Shown here one piece after another: positions 31,430 to 42,278 of a stretch of 64,000 bases of DNA. This DNA is from Xestospongia muta (taxonomy: Eukaryota; Porifera; Demospongiae; Haplosclerida; Petrosiidae). The notes below the pieces were generated by a model, which searched no databases, had not been told where the DNA came from, and saw only the letters and a program-made list of their open reading frames with translations. The position numbers were made by a program, and so were the translations under genes. The stretch is taken from positions 2,544,501-2,608,500 of the forward strand of contig OY848927.1 of assembly GCA_963693285.1 (NCBI GenBank). The letters run 5' to 3'. The number at the start of each line of letters is the position of its first letter. Positions within the stretch are counted from its first letter, which is position 1.

Positions 31430-32275
31430 ACTCTGCGACGCTTCTTGTTGTCTAACCGTTGATGATATGCTTCTGAAAACGGAAAATTATCTTCTTCAGG
31501 AGCATTTAAATGGAGTCGTAATAGTTGATGTAAGTGTTCAGGTCCCAGTCGATTATGTACCTTTGTCTTTGTGGCATTCTGAAAGGAAAATACTCTTTTA
31601 CTTCAGCTGTACTGGCTGGGAAGGTCAAATCTATCTCAGCTAAATGAAAGGTTTGGAAGAAACTCTCTAAACTTGAACTTTCTGAAATTTGCACTCATAT
31701 ACTGCTTAAGTGTATCCTGTTCAATTTTACGTTCACTTTTATTGACAAAAGTAGAATAATACTCTGCCAATAGGTTTATCTCACTTTTGTACTTGCCTTT
31801 TCTCATTCTCACAATATGTAACATCTATTGTACCGTTATTTACTTGTTCAAGAAACTCACTAGCATTTGAACCCCCATTTAAATGGAGGATCAATGTAGT
31901 GACATTTAAGTGCATTACTAACTTCAGTAACTTTTATGTGCATCATACAGGTGAAATGCTGTGAGTTGAAATGTTTTGTTGAGCTGCCTGAGATAACCTA
32001 GCACGTCTAGCAAATAGTGAATTGCCAAAAGAAACTTGAAGCTCTTAAGGTGCTTTAGTAACCCACAGGATGTAGGATCATCAACAGCTTCATGAAAATT
32101 AACAACTAAAGCACTTGTATGATTTAACAATTGCTTTAATCAATGAATTTCATAGAGGGTCTTTAGTCTCACAAATTTCATATCCAAGACTTAACAATCA
32201 AGTTCAGTTTCTCAAGGCATACACTCAAGTGAGAATAAATTGCCCTAATGGTGTTCTCCAATTGGACAAAATATC
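31430..32275 (-). pseudogene. hAT transposase (outer), C-terminal part
   Basis: From right: VQLENTIRAIYSHLSVCLEKL, SALVVNFHEAVDDPTSCGLL, SFKFLLAIHYLLDVLGYLRQLNKTFQ, then IDLTFPASTAEV and KVHNRLGPEHLHQLLRLHLN, the C-terminal dimerisation-type region, with a stop near 31430. It belongs with 34242-34422 (split by an inner hAT) and with 36130-36669 (split by an inversion). Frameshifts are present. Confidence 0.7.
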
Positions 32276-32283
32276 GAACAGAC

Positions 32284-34233
32284 TAGGGCTGAGCAATGCA
32301 TGATGACATTTGTATATCACAATACCCAAGTGCAATATCACGATATTGGTTGCATATTGGTTGCAAGTTGAATTTTAAGAAGTATATCAATTTATTATCA
32401 AAATTTAACAAAAAATATGATGAAATAAAAGATTATTGTAATTCTGGCAAGTTATCATGTAGAAAGCATAATCTGTTAACATTTTCAGGATCAAGACAAG
32501 ATGTTTTAGCTGTAAGTATGTTCCCTGCCGTGCTAAAAACCCGCTCGGACAGAACATTCGTTGCTGGTATGCACAAGTACTTTTCTAGCAAGATGGGATA
32601 AAACGCAATATCCTTTTTCGTTTTCTTTCCACCATTCCAATGGGTTTTCACTTTTCAGTGACTTGTAGTGATCTTTTCCATGAATATTGAATGAAGGTTC
32701 CTTTTCAGGATTGTAACTGTCAGTAGATGATGTAGACTGCTGAAATATTCCAGCCAGAATGGAATGTACTTCTTCTAAGCTTTGCCTTTTTACAATGTGG
32801 TGCTGATAATTCACCTGCAGGATCTTCAACTTCTTTTTGAACATGATCCCTACAAACAGCCATGGCCTCCTTTCTAAACGTTAAGTCATTCAATGCTACT
32901 CATAAAAGGAACCTCCTTAAATCGGATGTCTAAGTAGCAAGCAATACTGAGAAGTCTATCTATCTCTGGTGAATCATAGCGAGTCTGCTAGATGTGTTTC
33001 ATAGTTTTCTTCATCTCTTTGAGAGCACCTAAATCACTATCTTTAACAGTAAGAAGAGTATTTGAAAGATGGTGTAGTAATGGTTTAATTAAAGACGTAG
33101 TGGTATATTTCTCAGCACACATGGTATCACTTATGTGTTTGAATGGCTTCAACACCTCTAGAATACTTTCAGCTATTGAAATATCTTTGTCATCAGGCAT
33201 GAGATCTAAGCGTTTCTGTTCTACAAGTGAAACACAATTTGCCGCTTGCTGTTCACAAACCCTTTCAATCATACTGAAGGTTGAGTTCCAGCAAGTAACT
33301 ATGTCCTGCACTAAAGCATGTGTAGGTAAACCAAGAGCAGATTGTTTCTCTTTGAAACAATACATTGCTTTACTGGACTTTCGGAAAAAAAGACACTATA
33401 TGTGAGCGTTTAACAACCACTTAGTGAATCCTATGTACAGTTAGGCCAGCAGACACAGCTAGATTCAATGTATGGCCAAAGCAATTCAAGTATGACCAAC
33501 CCAGTACATCTTATAGTGCTTTAACAATGTTGGCAGCATTGTCAATCGAGGTGCAGCTGACTTGAGTTTCATTGATGTTCCAATCACTCAAGCATTCTCT
33601 TAGAGCTTCAGCCAGGTTATCGGCAGTATGACTGATGGGCAGTTCCTTATTTTCAAGGACAAAATGCTTGCCAATCGGGTGTCAGAAAGTGTATGGTGAG
33701 ACCAATATAGCTGGCATTGGTTCTGTTTGTCCAGCAATCAGTGGTTAGTGCCACATAAGAAGCTTTCTTGATAGATGGAATAATATGGGACTGCTTCAGA
33801 TCAATATACATTGTAGGAATACTCTTTTCAGTAAGGGTTTTGCGACTAGGAATATTGAAACATGGTTCAAGTTTTTCAACTAGGTGACAGAATCCTTTGC
33901 CATGCACTACATTGAGTGGGATCATGTCCTTGGCAACAAAATAGCCCACAGCTTTGGTTAGTTCCTTCAATCTAGTACTATCTGGCCAATATTTTTCCTG
34001 TTTAGCAAACATGGAATTGATCGTAGGCATTGTTGACTGACGATCGCTATTGGTTGTTGGTTTGACACAAACAGCACTAGTGGAATTTGCAAGAGGCACT
34101 AAATTAGAATGTCAATTTCAACACGTGCTTACTGGTAGTGGCTGTGGCAATACTGTCAATACTGCATGTACACGTATCGATCTGTACTTAACTATCGATA
34201 CTATCATGAGTATCAATGTATCGCCCAGTCCTA
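32284..34233 (-). mobile_element. ZBED-type hAT element with perfect 8-base TSD
   Basis: Termini TAGGGCTGAGCAATGCAT (32284) and the complement TAGGACTGGGCGATACAT (34233) are flanked by GAACAGAC on both sides (32276-32283 and 34234-34241). An 8-base duplication is the hAT signature. It sits inside another hAT transposase gene on the same strand. Confidence 0.9.
32430..34099 (-). pseudogene. ZBED-type hAT transposase
   Basis: In order from right: LVEKLEPCFNIPSRKTLTEK, LTTDCWTNRTNASYIGLTIH (RNase H-like core with Asp), LVQDIVTCWNSTFSMIERV, ILEVLKPFKHISDTMCAEKY, ENPLEWWKENEKGY, and after a frameshift the dimerisation motif IPATNVLSERVFSTAGNILT. No N-terminal BED zinc finger is recognisable. Stops near 33420 and 33650 and frameshifts near 32600 kill it. 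The element's own transposase would cut hAT ends. Confidence 0.8.
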
Positions 34234-34241
34234 GAACAGAC

Positions 34242-34422
34242 TGGTATGCTTGACCAACAGCCAAGGCTACACAGTGACATTCCAGTAGGTGGGGACAAAT
34301 CACCCTCAGCTTATAACATGAACACCATTATTATGACCTAATGTAACATAAGCACCATCACTAGTTAGCATAACCAACTTACTAATGTCAATACCTTTTT
34401 CTTTGAAGCTTCACTTTGGGGG
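34242..34422 (-). pseudogene. hAT transposase (outer), middle part
   Basis: SFKEKGIDISKLVMLTSDGAYV, GHNNGVHKL and PHLLECHCVALAVGQAY match the core of a ZNF862/KIAA1586-like hAT transposase. It is bounded on the left by the inner hAT and on the right by the inversion breakpoint at about 34422. Confidence 0.7.
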
Positions 34423-34879
34423 AGCCATGCAGGTACAGTGAGCACAAATGATTGTTCCGCATTTTTCTGCAGCAATTCATGACCTAAGCGGTGTTGCTGA
34501 AACAGCTTGAGAGTGTCTAATTTGTGCAGTTAAAACTACTTTGGTATCGTCACTAGACACACTATGTACAGAAGTATTACTAACCCAGTCAGCAACAAGG
34601 TACTGATAGCCCTCAAAGACTTTTGTATGCCTTTAACTTGTCCTTGATATAAGGACTGGGAGTATTGATAATGAAGTTGTAAATATCTTGGTACTCAACT
34701 TCTGGCATGAAGTCAGTAATGCCAGGGCCAGGACCAAATATGTAAGGATCGTCTACGTTTTCCCCAATACTCTTTAGCTTCTTTTGGTATCTTTTCTTGA
34801 CACTGGTATTCAGTTCATTGTAGTACTCAGAAAATTTCCGACCAGCAGTATCCATCTCAAAACACAAGTGTACAGCCAC
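34423..34879 (-). pseudogene. SWIM/YqaJ protein, N-terminal half
   Basis: The frame from 34879 reads FSEYYNELNTSVKKRYQKKL, EYQDIYNFIINTPSPYIKDKL, then EGYQYLVADWVSNTSVH, VVLTAQIRHSQAVS and CAHCTCMA, the first cysteines of a SWIM zinc finger. It stops exactly there at the inversion breakpoint. One stop replaces a residue after TPLRS. It is the front end of the nuclease gene of an ISL2EU-like element. Confidence 0.75.
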
Positions 34880-34929
34880 TCAGCATGGCATCTTAGTTAC
34901 CATGTTCGTTTGTAACTAGGGAAAGTGAC

Positions 34930-35165
34930 GTCATTGAATAACCTTGATTAACTCAACTAGGTTAGGGGTAAACTTTGCCTGCTGGTTTACCATTCCTATG
35001 AAGCAATGTAATTCTGACATGTTGGTAGGTGCTTTGATGCTCATGACTAGGTTCGCTTTGTCTTGCCATTCTATTTTTGAAAATGCTCAGGTGCACTGAA
35101 GATTCCAAATAGGAGTTTCTTAAAATGGTACCGTCCAAACTCAGTAATTTCCAGAAATAGACCTT
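34930..35165 (-). pseudogene. Gypsy RT fragment
   Basis: LEITEFGRYHFKKLLFGIFSAPEHFQK, then after a deletion and frame change APTNMSELHCFIGMVNQQAK. These are RT palm and RT-to-RNase H segments; the YxDD region between them is missing. Confidence 0.6.
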
Positions 35166-35169
35166 TGTT

Positions 35170-35650
35170 TTATGAATCTTTGTCTTCACGATGACCACAT
35201 AAAGGATGATGACCACTCTTTACTAAAGTTACAACAATAGACATAATACGGTAAAGAATTTCTCTGTTCTTTTCTTGCTTTTCTTTAAGCCTGGATCTAT
35301 CGTCAACAGCAACTCTATCCAATTGAAGACTAAGTGGAGTATCAGTGTGATAATCCAATTGAAGCAGAGCTGCTTGTTTATGTACAACATTGTTTTGGTG
35401 TTTGTAGAGAATACGTCTTGCTTCCTTGTGTCCCATGCCAGTTGTTGTAAAACCAAATTGGACTGTTAGAGGAGAGCTAACAGTATGTAATAATCCACTC
35501 TGTTTTAATAGACACATTGTTGTACCTGAATCTCTAAAGAAACACTTGACAAGTTCCATGAAGGACATGAAGGACATCGACCACCCCTCTAAATGGGCCA
35601 CTAATACATTCAAAACTACCAGACAATCCTTAGCAAAGGTCAGATTTATT
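35170..35650 (-). pseudogene. TTF/DUF4371-type hAT fragment
   Basis: The 147-residue open frame includes GFTTTGMGHKEARRILYKHQ, AALLQLDYHTDTPLSLQLDR, KQEKNREILYRIMSIV and HPLCGHREDKDS, the N-terminal part of DUF4371-type hAT transposases. It is fused to the Gypsy fragment on its left. Confidence 0.55.
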
Positions 35651-35654
35651 TGAG

Positions 35655-35905
35655 TTGGAAGGAGTTATCTACCTGTTAGTAGTTGATTACAATTCAAGAA
35701 CACAACCACTTCTCAAGCCATCACCTTGGCTCTCAAGTCTATCTTTAGTCGTTATGGCAGTATAGAAGTTATTAGTGACAATAGACCACAATATATATTC
35801 ACAAGAAATGAAAGATTTTATAACATCTTATGGATTTCAACATGTCACTTCTAGTCCTTATTTTCCAATAAGCTCTTTGGTGCAACATTGGCTCAAAAAT
35901 ATATT
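35655..35905 (+). pseudogene. Gypsy integrase core fragment
   Basis: EGVIYLLVVDYNSR, ALKSIFSRYG, then ISQEMKDFITSYGFQHVTSSPYFP-type sequence across frameshifts: the segment around the second catalytic Asp of a Ty3/Gypsy integrase. Strand differs from the RT fragment at 34930. Confidence 0.6.
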
Positions 35906-36129
35906 TAGGAGGCCCATTATGTCACAACCACTTCTTTGCCACAGCAAAAAAAGAAATGCACAAAATTAAAATTCATTAATTAATTGTGATAATAATAAGC
36001 ACGTGTATTTAAAATATTGTTAATTAAAAATGGTAGAGCCATTTTTCAAGCATGCCGTCTCTTTCCTAGTGAAGAATTGCATTGTCAGTGTCTTCAGGTA
36101 GTAAAAGAAAGTGGAATTTCCTATTATCC

Positions 36130-36669
36130 TCTTTCCTTGGGTTAGAATTGAAGGTACAGGAGATAATGTAGCAGTTGTGTGTAAAGAATGTCAGAAAACT
36201 GATTAAAGAATGATAAACCTAAAGGGAAAAGGTGCCCAGAAAATGAATGGAAGTGGGAGTATTTACAGGACCGTGTTGATTCTGATGATAATGTAAGACA
36301 TGGTGCATGGGCTAGTGGTATGTTTGTGTCACCAAGATCAGCATTAGAAAAACAAACCATTAGCTTGATGAAAAATGGTCTTCCCATTTACAGAGCTTCA
36401 CTTCTGCATTCTTTAGTGGACAAACAACTTTCTTTATGCCTGATGATGGTAACTCAAACTCACCCAACTTCATCTTTTTCTCAGTCTCACAGAACATCCT
36501 ATGCTAGCTGGGAATTTCTGCATGCCATGAGTGCTGTAATTGAGAATCACAATATAACCAAGGTGAGAAATTCCTGATTTATGTCCTTGTTAATAGATGA
36601 ATCAAGTGACATCTCTCTGACTAAGAATCTAATGTTGTATTTCAGTACCTTGGTAAAGATCCTGTGTTA
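36130..36669 (+). pseudogene. hAT transposase (outer), N-terminal part
   Basis: WVRIEGTGDNVAVVCKECQK (zinc-binding start), KWEYLQDRVDSDDNVRHGAW, FVSPRSALEKQTISLMKNG and IDESSDISLTKNLMLYFS, the N-terminus and first Asp region of the outer hAT. It is in opposite orientation to its remaining parts (34242-34422, 31430-32275) because it lies in the inverted segment. Confidence 0.65.
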
Positions 36670-37785
36670 GGCCTTGGGGAGGTATGATCTCATATTGCAG
36701 CACTATTATTTGCTGCTGGGGCACACACAAAAATGATCAAGCACATCTTGGCCATGTGGATGGCTCTCCCCTAACATGGTAAATGTTAATTATGCTCCAA
36801 TTGCAGACGTTCATTGACCTTTCTACTCCGATTGCTAAAAGAAAAAAGATGATGGAAGATAAAGTATCACATTCTCAGTCATTTGATTCTTTTGTGCCTT
36901 CACCTTCAGAAGATGAGCTAAAAATGTTCTATAATAATTTGTCACAGTCAAAACCAAAGCCTGGAATTTGTTTTGGATATGCTCACATGTATAAAGTAGA
37001 CCATAGTATACTATCACTCCCCCTGTCATCTTTGTTTAAAAGTACCTGTTTAAATATGTCATATACCGATCTTCTTGTCAAGTGTGAAAATGTTTTTCAA
37101 GATCTTACAATAAGTAAACAGCAATGTAAGAATATTGAAGTATCTACAAGAGATCAGGCTCAATATCCTTACTTGGGGACCCAGCCCAGATGGATATGTT
37201 GAATACCTTTGCTGTGGCCCTGGAGTTATTGAAGTTAAATGTCCCTTTTCTTCCTGTGACAAATCCTTATTAGAAGCTACTGGTGACGGTGTTTTTTGTT
37301 TGGAAACTGCACCTTGATGGTAATTACATACTAAAACCCATGCACTCGTATCATTACCAGGTTCAACTTTAGATAAAGTTATGCCATGTTCTCTACTGTG
37401 ATTTTGTCATTTGGAGGAGAGATGAATTGATGGTTTTAAGGATACACTTAAATGAAGATTTCATTAGAGAAGCTATTAAAAAAGCTACTGTATTCTACAA
37501 ATATGGAGTTCTGCCAGAGTTAGTAGGCAAATGGTATACCAAAGTTCAATCAATGCTACCACAATCAGATTCAGAAGATCCTCATGTAGCCAGCAATCAG
37601 AGGAATTTTAAAGTCAGAAGCAGTTGCAACTTGGTGTTATTGCAACAAAGGTGAATCAGGGGAAATGATTGCATGTGACAACAACCAATGTTTAATACAA
37701 TAGTTTCACTGGACCTGTCTTAAAATAACATGTATTCCTAAAGGTAAATGGTACTGCCCCGACTGTCAAAAAAAACAAAATTAAG
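36670..37785 (+). pseudogene. SWIM/YqaJ nuclease C-half with PHD finger
   Basis: Begins GLGEV-stop-SHIAALLFAAGAH, the second part of the SWIM finger with Cys mutated to TGA. Then SFVPSPSEDELKMFYNNL, a YqaJ-like nuclease with SPDGYVEYLCCGPGVIEVKC (acidic and ExK motifs, about 37180), YHYQVQL (about 37352, followed by a stop), RIHLNEDFIREAIKKATVFY, and a C-terminal PHD-like finger (CYCNKGESGEMIACDNNQC ... HWTCL ... WYCPDC) ending near 37783. YqaJ folds are metal-dependent exonucleases. The DDE/THAP gene converges on it from the right. Confidence 0.8.
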
Positions 37786-37799
37786 AAAAAGACCGAATA

Positions 37800-38990
37800 A
37801 TTTTTATTCAATTGGAACAAAAGACTCACAACAGTTACATAATGCACTGCAAACTATTACTATTTATTCTATCATGCTAATTTGTGTTTTGTCATCATAC
37901 ATTATCATATTAACTGCCAGTGTTGATTCTAAGATTGTACATTTCTGCCTCAGAACTCCTATAACATGTTCAACGTGTATTCTAACTCATGACAATTTAT
38001 GAGCTGTGTCAACCTCTATCCGTGACAAGTGTAAAAGGAGGGATTTTAATTTCGGCACAGAATTGGCCAACAGAATCCTGAGCATTGAACCCACGGTCAG
38101 CTAGAATCTGGTCACCAGGTAGTAGATTATTTAAAATCCCACAGTTTTTGGTGGGATGCTTATCAGAAACACGGCCTCCTCATTTCCCCAACTTTCAATA
38201 TGTATGAAATAACTCCTTGGGGAATAATACCTATTAAAAATTTTACCATATTATGGTGTTTGTAGTTCGAATAAGTTTGGGCTCTTGCCATGAAATCTTG
38301 AAAAATTAATCTTAAAGTTGATCGGCATAGTATCCTTTAGTTCATTAAAAACAGTCATCATAACTGGAAGCCTGTATAAAATTTCACTAGATCATTAGTT
38401 TGGTCATCATCACATTTAAAAGTCTCTTCTGTTAACTTCATCATACAAACTCCTCTCTCTAATTGAACTTTTCATTTTGAAGCTTTTGCCATTCCTCTTG
38501 AAGACTACCAATTGTATGAGTGGAAAGGTCTATCTGTGTCCCAACAGTCCTAGATGATAGTGGTTGAGTTTGAGTTGCTACATCTGAATGTGATTCAATA
38601 CATGGAGATTTGTTGCTGACACCACTTAACTGTAGCAAGGCAGATGCTGCTGCTTCAGCATTCAATCGTGCCAAACAAGTTTTTTTCTTCTAATAAGTCT
38701 CCTTTTTCTCTTCACTGGACTTAGCACAAAATCTGGGAATAGAGGATCGTCACTCTTTTTCCCACTTACAAAGTGAGCTGAGCAGAGCCAGCTGTGCTGG
38801 ATAGGTAACCGTTTTCTCTCTTTAAGGCAGCTACCCACTTCAATCTGGGGTCGGGATCAGCAGGAAAACGATAAAAATTGAGCATGTTCCTTTTCACGGA
38901 GCAATTAGAATAGCCTACAGCAGCAAGACTGTTTACCATCTTGCCACTCAATATGGCGGAGGGACGTGGTTGCACTACGGATGATGTCAA
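37800..38990 (-). pseudogene. THAP + DDE_Tnp_4-type transposase, second copy
   Basis: From right: THAP domain (AVGYSNCSVKRNMLNFYRFP, KWVAALKREN, then in another frame LCSAHFVSGKKSDDPLFPDF), a linker with AEAAASALLQLSGV and a helical EEWQKLQNEKF, then a decayed catalytic region [43 protein letters not shown] (Asp about 38075) and IHVEHVIGVLRQK (Glu about 37955). The 38790 frameshift and several stops inactivate it. It pairs convergently with the YqaJ gene. Confidence 0.75.
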
Positions 38991-39300
38991 TCGAATAATG
39001 TCTATAGACCCATTAATAGAATTGTTAAGTAAGAAAATATTTGGAGTCTAGATCAAGAGCAGATACTCTCTCTTATGATCCTACTATTGTTACTACCTCT
39101 TTTGGAGTAATAAATTAAATGATATAAAACAGTTTTTGTTAAGGTCCAAGTGGAAAGTCTATCAGCTAGCAAGGATAGACTGAAGATCTTTCATCAAGCT
39201 CGATGGCACATATGCCTTTATGCAAATCTCTTAATATGAAATTACAGTATGGGGGCATGGGCCTTATTTAGAATAAAAATTGTGCTGACATCACTACAAA

Positions 39301-39594
39301 ATGGTTCATTTTTGTTGTGTGCCTGGCTGTAGCAGTCGGTCAGATAGAGATTGTGACTTCACATATCATCAATTGCCTTTGAAGAAGAAAGGAATATTGA
39401 AGCAATGGATTCATAAAATTGGAAGAAAAGAGCTACCATTAAATGAGTGGACACGAGTATGTAGTTGGCACTTTGTCAACTCCAAAGGACGTATGCTGAG
39501 ACCAGATGAAGTTCCAACCTTAAATTTACCTACAACTGCCAACACATGGGTAGGTGCTGGTTGCCTAAGTAGAGAAACAGTTTTACTTCTTTGA
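39301..39594 (+). CDS. THAP domain exon
   Basis: Complete C2CH THAP domain: MVHFCCVPGCSSRSDRD at the start codon, KQWIHKIGRKELPLNEWT, RVCSWHFVNSKGRMLRPD and EVPTLNLP. The frame runs 97 residues to a stop; GTAGGT after AACACATGG at about 39549 is a possible splice donor. No downstream DDE domain follows, so it is the orphaned DNA-binding end of a third ISL2EU-like element. Close relative of 10130-10445. Confidence 0.75.
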   Translation: MVHFCCVPGCSSRSDRDCDFTYHQLPLKKKGILKQWIHKIGRKELPLNEWTRVCSWHFVNSKGRMLRPDEVPTLNLPTTANTWVGAGCLSRETVLLL

Positions 39595-39621
39595 CATAAA
39601 TCCTACCAAATTTAGATCCAG

Positions 39622-39850
39622 TTATTCGCTTAGACCTAACAACATACCACAGCTGCTGCAAAGATTGATCACAAGTTTCCATTTCAATTCTCTTCTTTCC
39701 TGATATGAAACATTTAGTGACTTCTTCATTCTAAAACAAGATTCCTTAAATTCGTGATCATCAAGTGGGTAAGATGGTAAACATGAAACAACCTCTACAG
39801 ATTCTTTTGTTACTTCTATGTCCACACTCATTTCAGGAGTAATGAATAGG
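39622..39850 (-). pseudogene. Unrecognised ORF between THAP and SWIM fragments
   Basis: 69 residues, MSVDIEVTKESVEVVSCLPSY at the start and NVSYQERRELKWKLVINLCS later. No domain recognised; it may be a transposase linker. Confidence 0.3.
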
Positions 39851-39984
39851 TGTGATCATGTTTAACCTTTTCCTTCAATGGTACCAAAATATCTAAGAGA
39901 GCTGATGGTTGATTAAGAGATAGTAAGTTACAATGTAGTTCCTCAATAACCTTATTACCAAGAGATGCGGTATTCTGGAGGTTG

Positions 39985-40223
39985 AGGATCATAACTCCCA
40001 TTCATGTTGCTTTTTTTATTCCTTCGAAGAATATCACTTTTTCTTAATGTCAATTCTGCAACTGGCATTATTTCCAATTTCTTAGGCCATGGTTTATTCC
40101 ATTGTTGCAGTTTCTCCGTTGAAGTCAAAAGTCTGGTATTTTTCCAAAACGACTGAATTCCTCAAATGCATAACACAAAGCAGCCATGTGTTTGCAGGTA
40201 GCATGTGAGCCCTTTCCTGCAGG
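39985..40223 (-). pseudogene. SWIM/YqaJ protein, post-insertion part
   Basis: From right: PAGKGSHATCKHMAALCYAF, then LQQWNKPWPKKLEIMPVAEL and SYDPQPPEYRI. This is the CxH half of a SWIM finger and the region after it. The CxC half is at 42618-42720, on the other side of a DIRS element. The nuclease core that should follow is absent. Confidence 0.7.
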
Positions 40224-40419
40224 GGGGATTGCCATATCCCGTCCCTAGGGACCAATCCTGTAGAAATGCATCTGTTGCTGAGGCATAGGGATCTGGCCGC
40301 CAACTGAAATAGACTTGGAGCTGTGTAGTGAGTCTGGAGACAAAAAGGTCCACTTCCGATGGACTGAAGAGTTGATCGATTCGTCTGAATATGACTGGAT
40401 TCAATTCTCAGTCTGTCCG

Positions 40420-41075
40420 GTCTATCATTGTTCTCGATTCAGAGTCTGCAATTTGGTTTAGCACTCCTGGGAGGTGCTGGACTATGATGTGTATGTTCCT
40501 TTCCAGACATCCACAGGTTCCTTGCTAGGGTAATGAGTTCTCTTGAAATAGTTCCCCCAAAGTTGTTGATGTAGGCAACTGCTGTTGCCTAGTCTATTCT
40601 GAGGAGAATTGATATGCCTGGTCTACTTTGACCATCCAATCATTCCATCTCACAATTTCTTGTAAAGTGTGGATCCCTTCCATCTTGAAATGTTGTGTCC
40701 GAACAAACTGGTTTAAGGCCTTTTAATTGATGATTGGCCTCTGTCCCTCATCCTTTTTTGGGACAAGAAATAGGTTGGAGTAAAATCCCATCTGTGCAGT
40801 TGTTACCATAGACACTGCCCCTTTTCCCAGGAGTTGTCTGACTTCCTCTAGGACTAGCTGGTCCTGTTCTGGACTATAATGTGGTGTATGTGGCATGCAG
40901 TGTTGGTAAGGTTCTTCTAGGAAGTCTATGTTATACCCCAGTAACATGTTGAGGATCCAGCAATCCTTTGTGATGACTTTCCAATTTTCTAGGAAATGCT
41001 GTAGCTGCTCAGCCAGTTTGTGATTCATAACTATTGAGGCCACACCCATGCGTACTAATTGATTTACTAACATAC
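40420..41075 (-). pseudogene. DIRS-like RT and RNase H, internally deleted
   Basis: YNIDFLEEPYQHCMPHTPHY, LFLVPKKDEGQRPIIN and NDWMVKVDQ begin the RT, then the frame jumps straight to SILLRID and AVAYINNFGGTISRELITLA of RNase H. Compared with 62386-64000, the palm with YIDD is deleted. The tail FVSRLTTQLQVYFSWRPDPY is shared with copy 2. Confidence 0.75.
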
Positions 41076-41337
41076 TTTTTGAATTTCTTCCAAATTGTAA
41101 AAGGGGTTTAACTGTACATGATATGTTAGTTTTGTTTTGGAATATTTCGGCATTGAATTGTTGACGGTCTCTGCCGCTCCTTTGGAAATAATTTGAGGCT
41201 CCACCTCATCCCGGTTTTGGATAATAATCCCCCCGACTGCTGGGGGCAGATCAAAAAAACTGTTTTAAGGGTCCAGATGGTACAACAGACTGCACGGCCT
41301 TGACTTGATCAGTGTGCTCCTTGGACCCCTTCGCAAA

Positions 41338-42278
41338 CTATGGGCCAAATAGTGATGGAGCTGCTGATTTGAAATTTTCATCGTCCTGACATAGAGGAAG
41401 GAGAGTCTTATTCAGGCCTAAGGTGACTTTTTCTTGCCTCAGGTGAGAAATTCTAGCATTGGCATTGCCAATTAACTCCACAGTTGTGCTAATTGCGTCA
41501 ATTGTGTCCTGGTATGCCGGGCAATGGTCCCGACTGTTAAGGTCCAAGATGGACACTAAAAGTGCTAAAGCATCCAGGACAAATGTCTGGATCTTTGCAA
41601 GGTCTTTATCTACAGACTTGACCTCAGACCTTATGTACACATCCAGTTGAGGTGTCCTGGTAGCTGCCACCTTAGGTAGAGGGCAGCCACCCTGCGCTTT
41701 CCTCAGTACACTGTTGGGCACACTCTGTGTGCATTTTTCCTCCAAAAAAACTTAGTTTTCTCCGATACTTCCAAATGTTCCACATCTTGCATCTCCTCCT
41801 CATCTGAGTTAGCAAAATGTGGGTCTTTGACTAAGTCAGGGGTCTCATCAGGATCTTCGTCCATCCTGTCTGCCCATGACCGAACACATGCAGTGTCCCT
41901 ACCATGAGGGCTTCTGCTCCTTTAGTCATAGAGAGCTCTGCTCCGAGAGCGTCTATCCCTCTTTTGCTTTTGCCTGTCTCTCCTAGTCTGCCTGCTCCGA
42001 GACCTAGGAGGGTTTGAAATTTTTTTTTCCACTCGATTCATTACTTGTGGTATCCACATCGCTGTGAGGCGTAGTTTCCTTGCCAGGGTTAGGTTTCCTA
42101 CCTCTTCTTTTAGAACATCAACCTTCTCAGACAGTGACTTCATAAATGAAAGAATGTCTGAACTACATTTATCCTGAGTAGCTATAGTAAACCGTTTGAG
42201 AAAGATCTTCTTGGGTGGTTCTTGGTGTAACTTGACTATGATGACATCATAATGAAGTGACACAAGTGATGTCATCAT
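41338..42278 (-). pseudogene. DIRS-like ORF1 (gag-like)
   Basis: Two open pieces. The right piece starts near 42278 with SDILSFMKSLSEKVDVLKEE (coiled coil) and ends in an Arg/Ser-rich stretch RSRSRQTRRDRQKQKRDRRS. The left piece, 41745-41338, ends with LLPLCQDDENFKSAAPSLFGP, which I associate with DIRS ORF1. Its exact role is unknown; it is probably a nucleic-acid-binding structural protein. Confidence 0.65.

Larger units (their letters stand above)
34423..36669. other. Inverted 2.25-kb segment
   Basis: Flipping this segment joins two broken genes at once. The SWIM/YqaJ N-half, ending CTCMA at 34423, would meet the C-half, starting GLGEV at 36670. The hAT N-half, ending at about 36669, would meet the hAT middle at 34422. 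Genomic inversion or assembly artefact cannot be told apart from the sequence alone. Confidence 0.75.
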
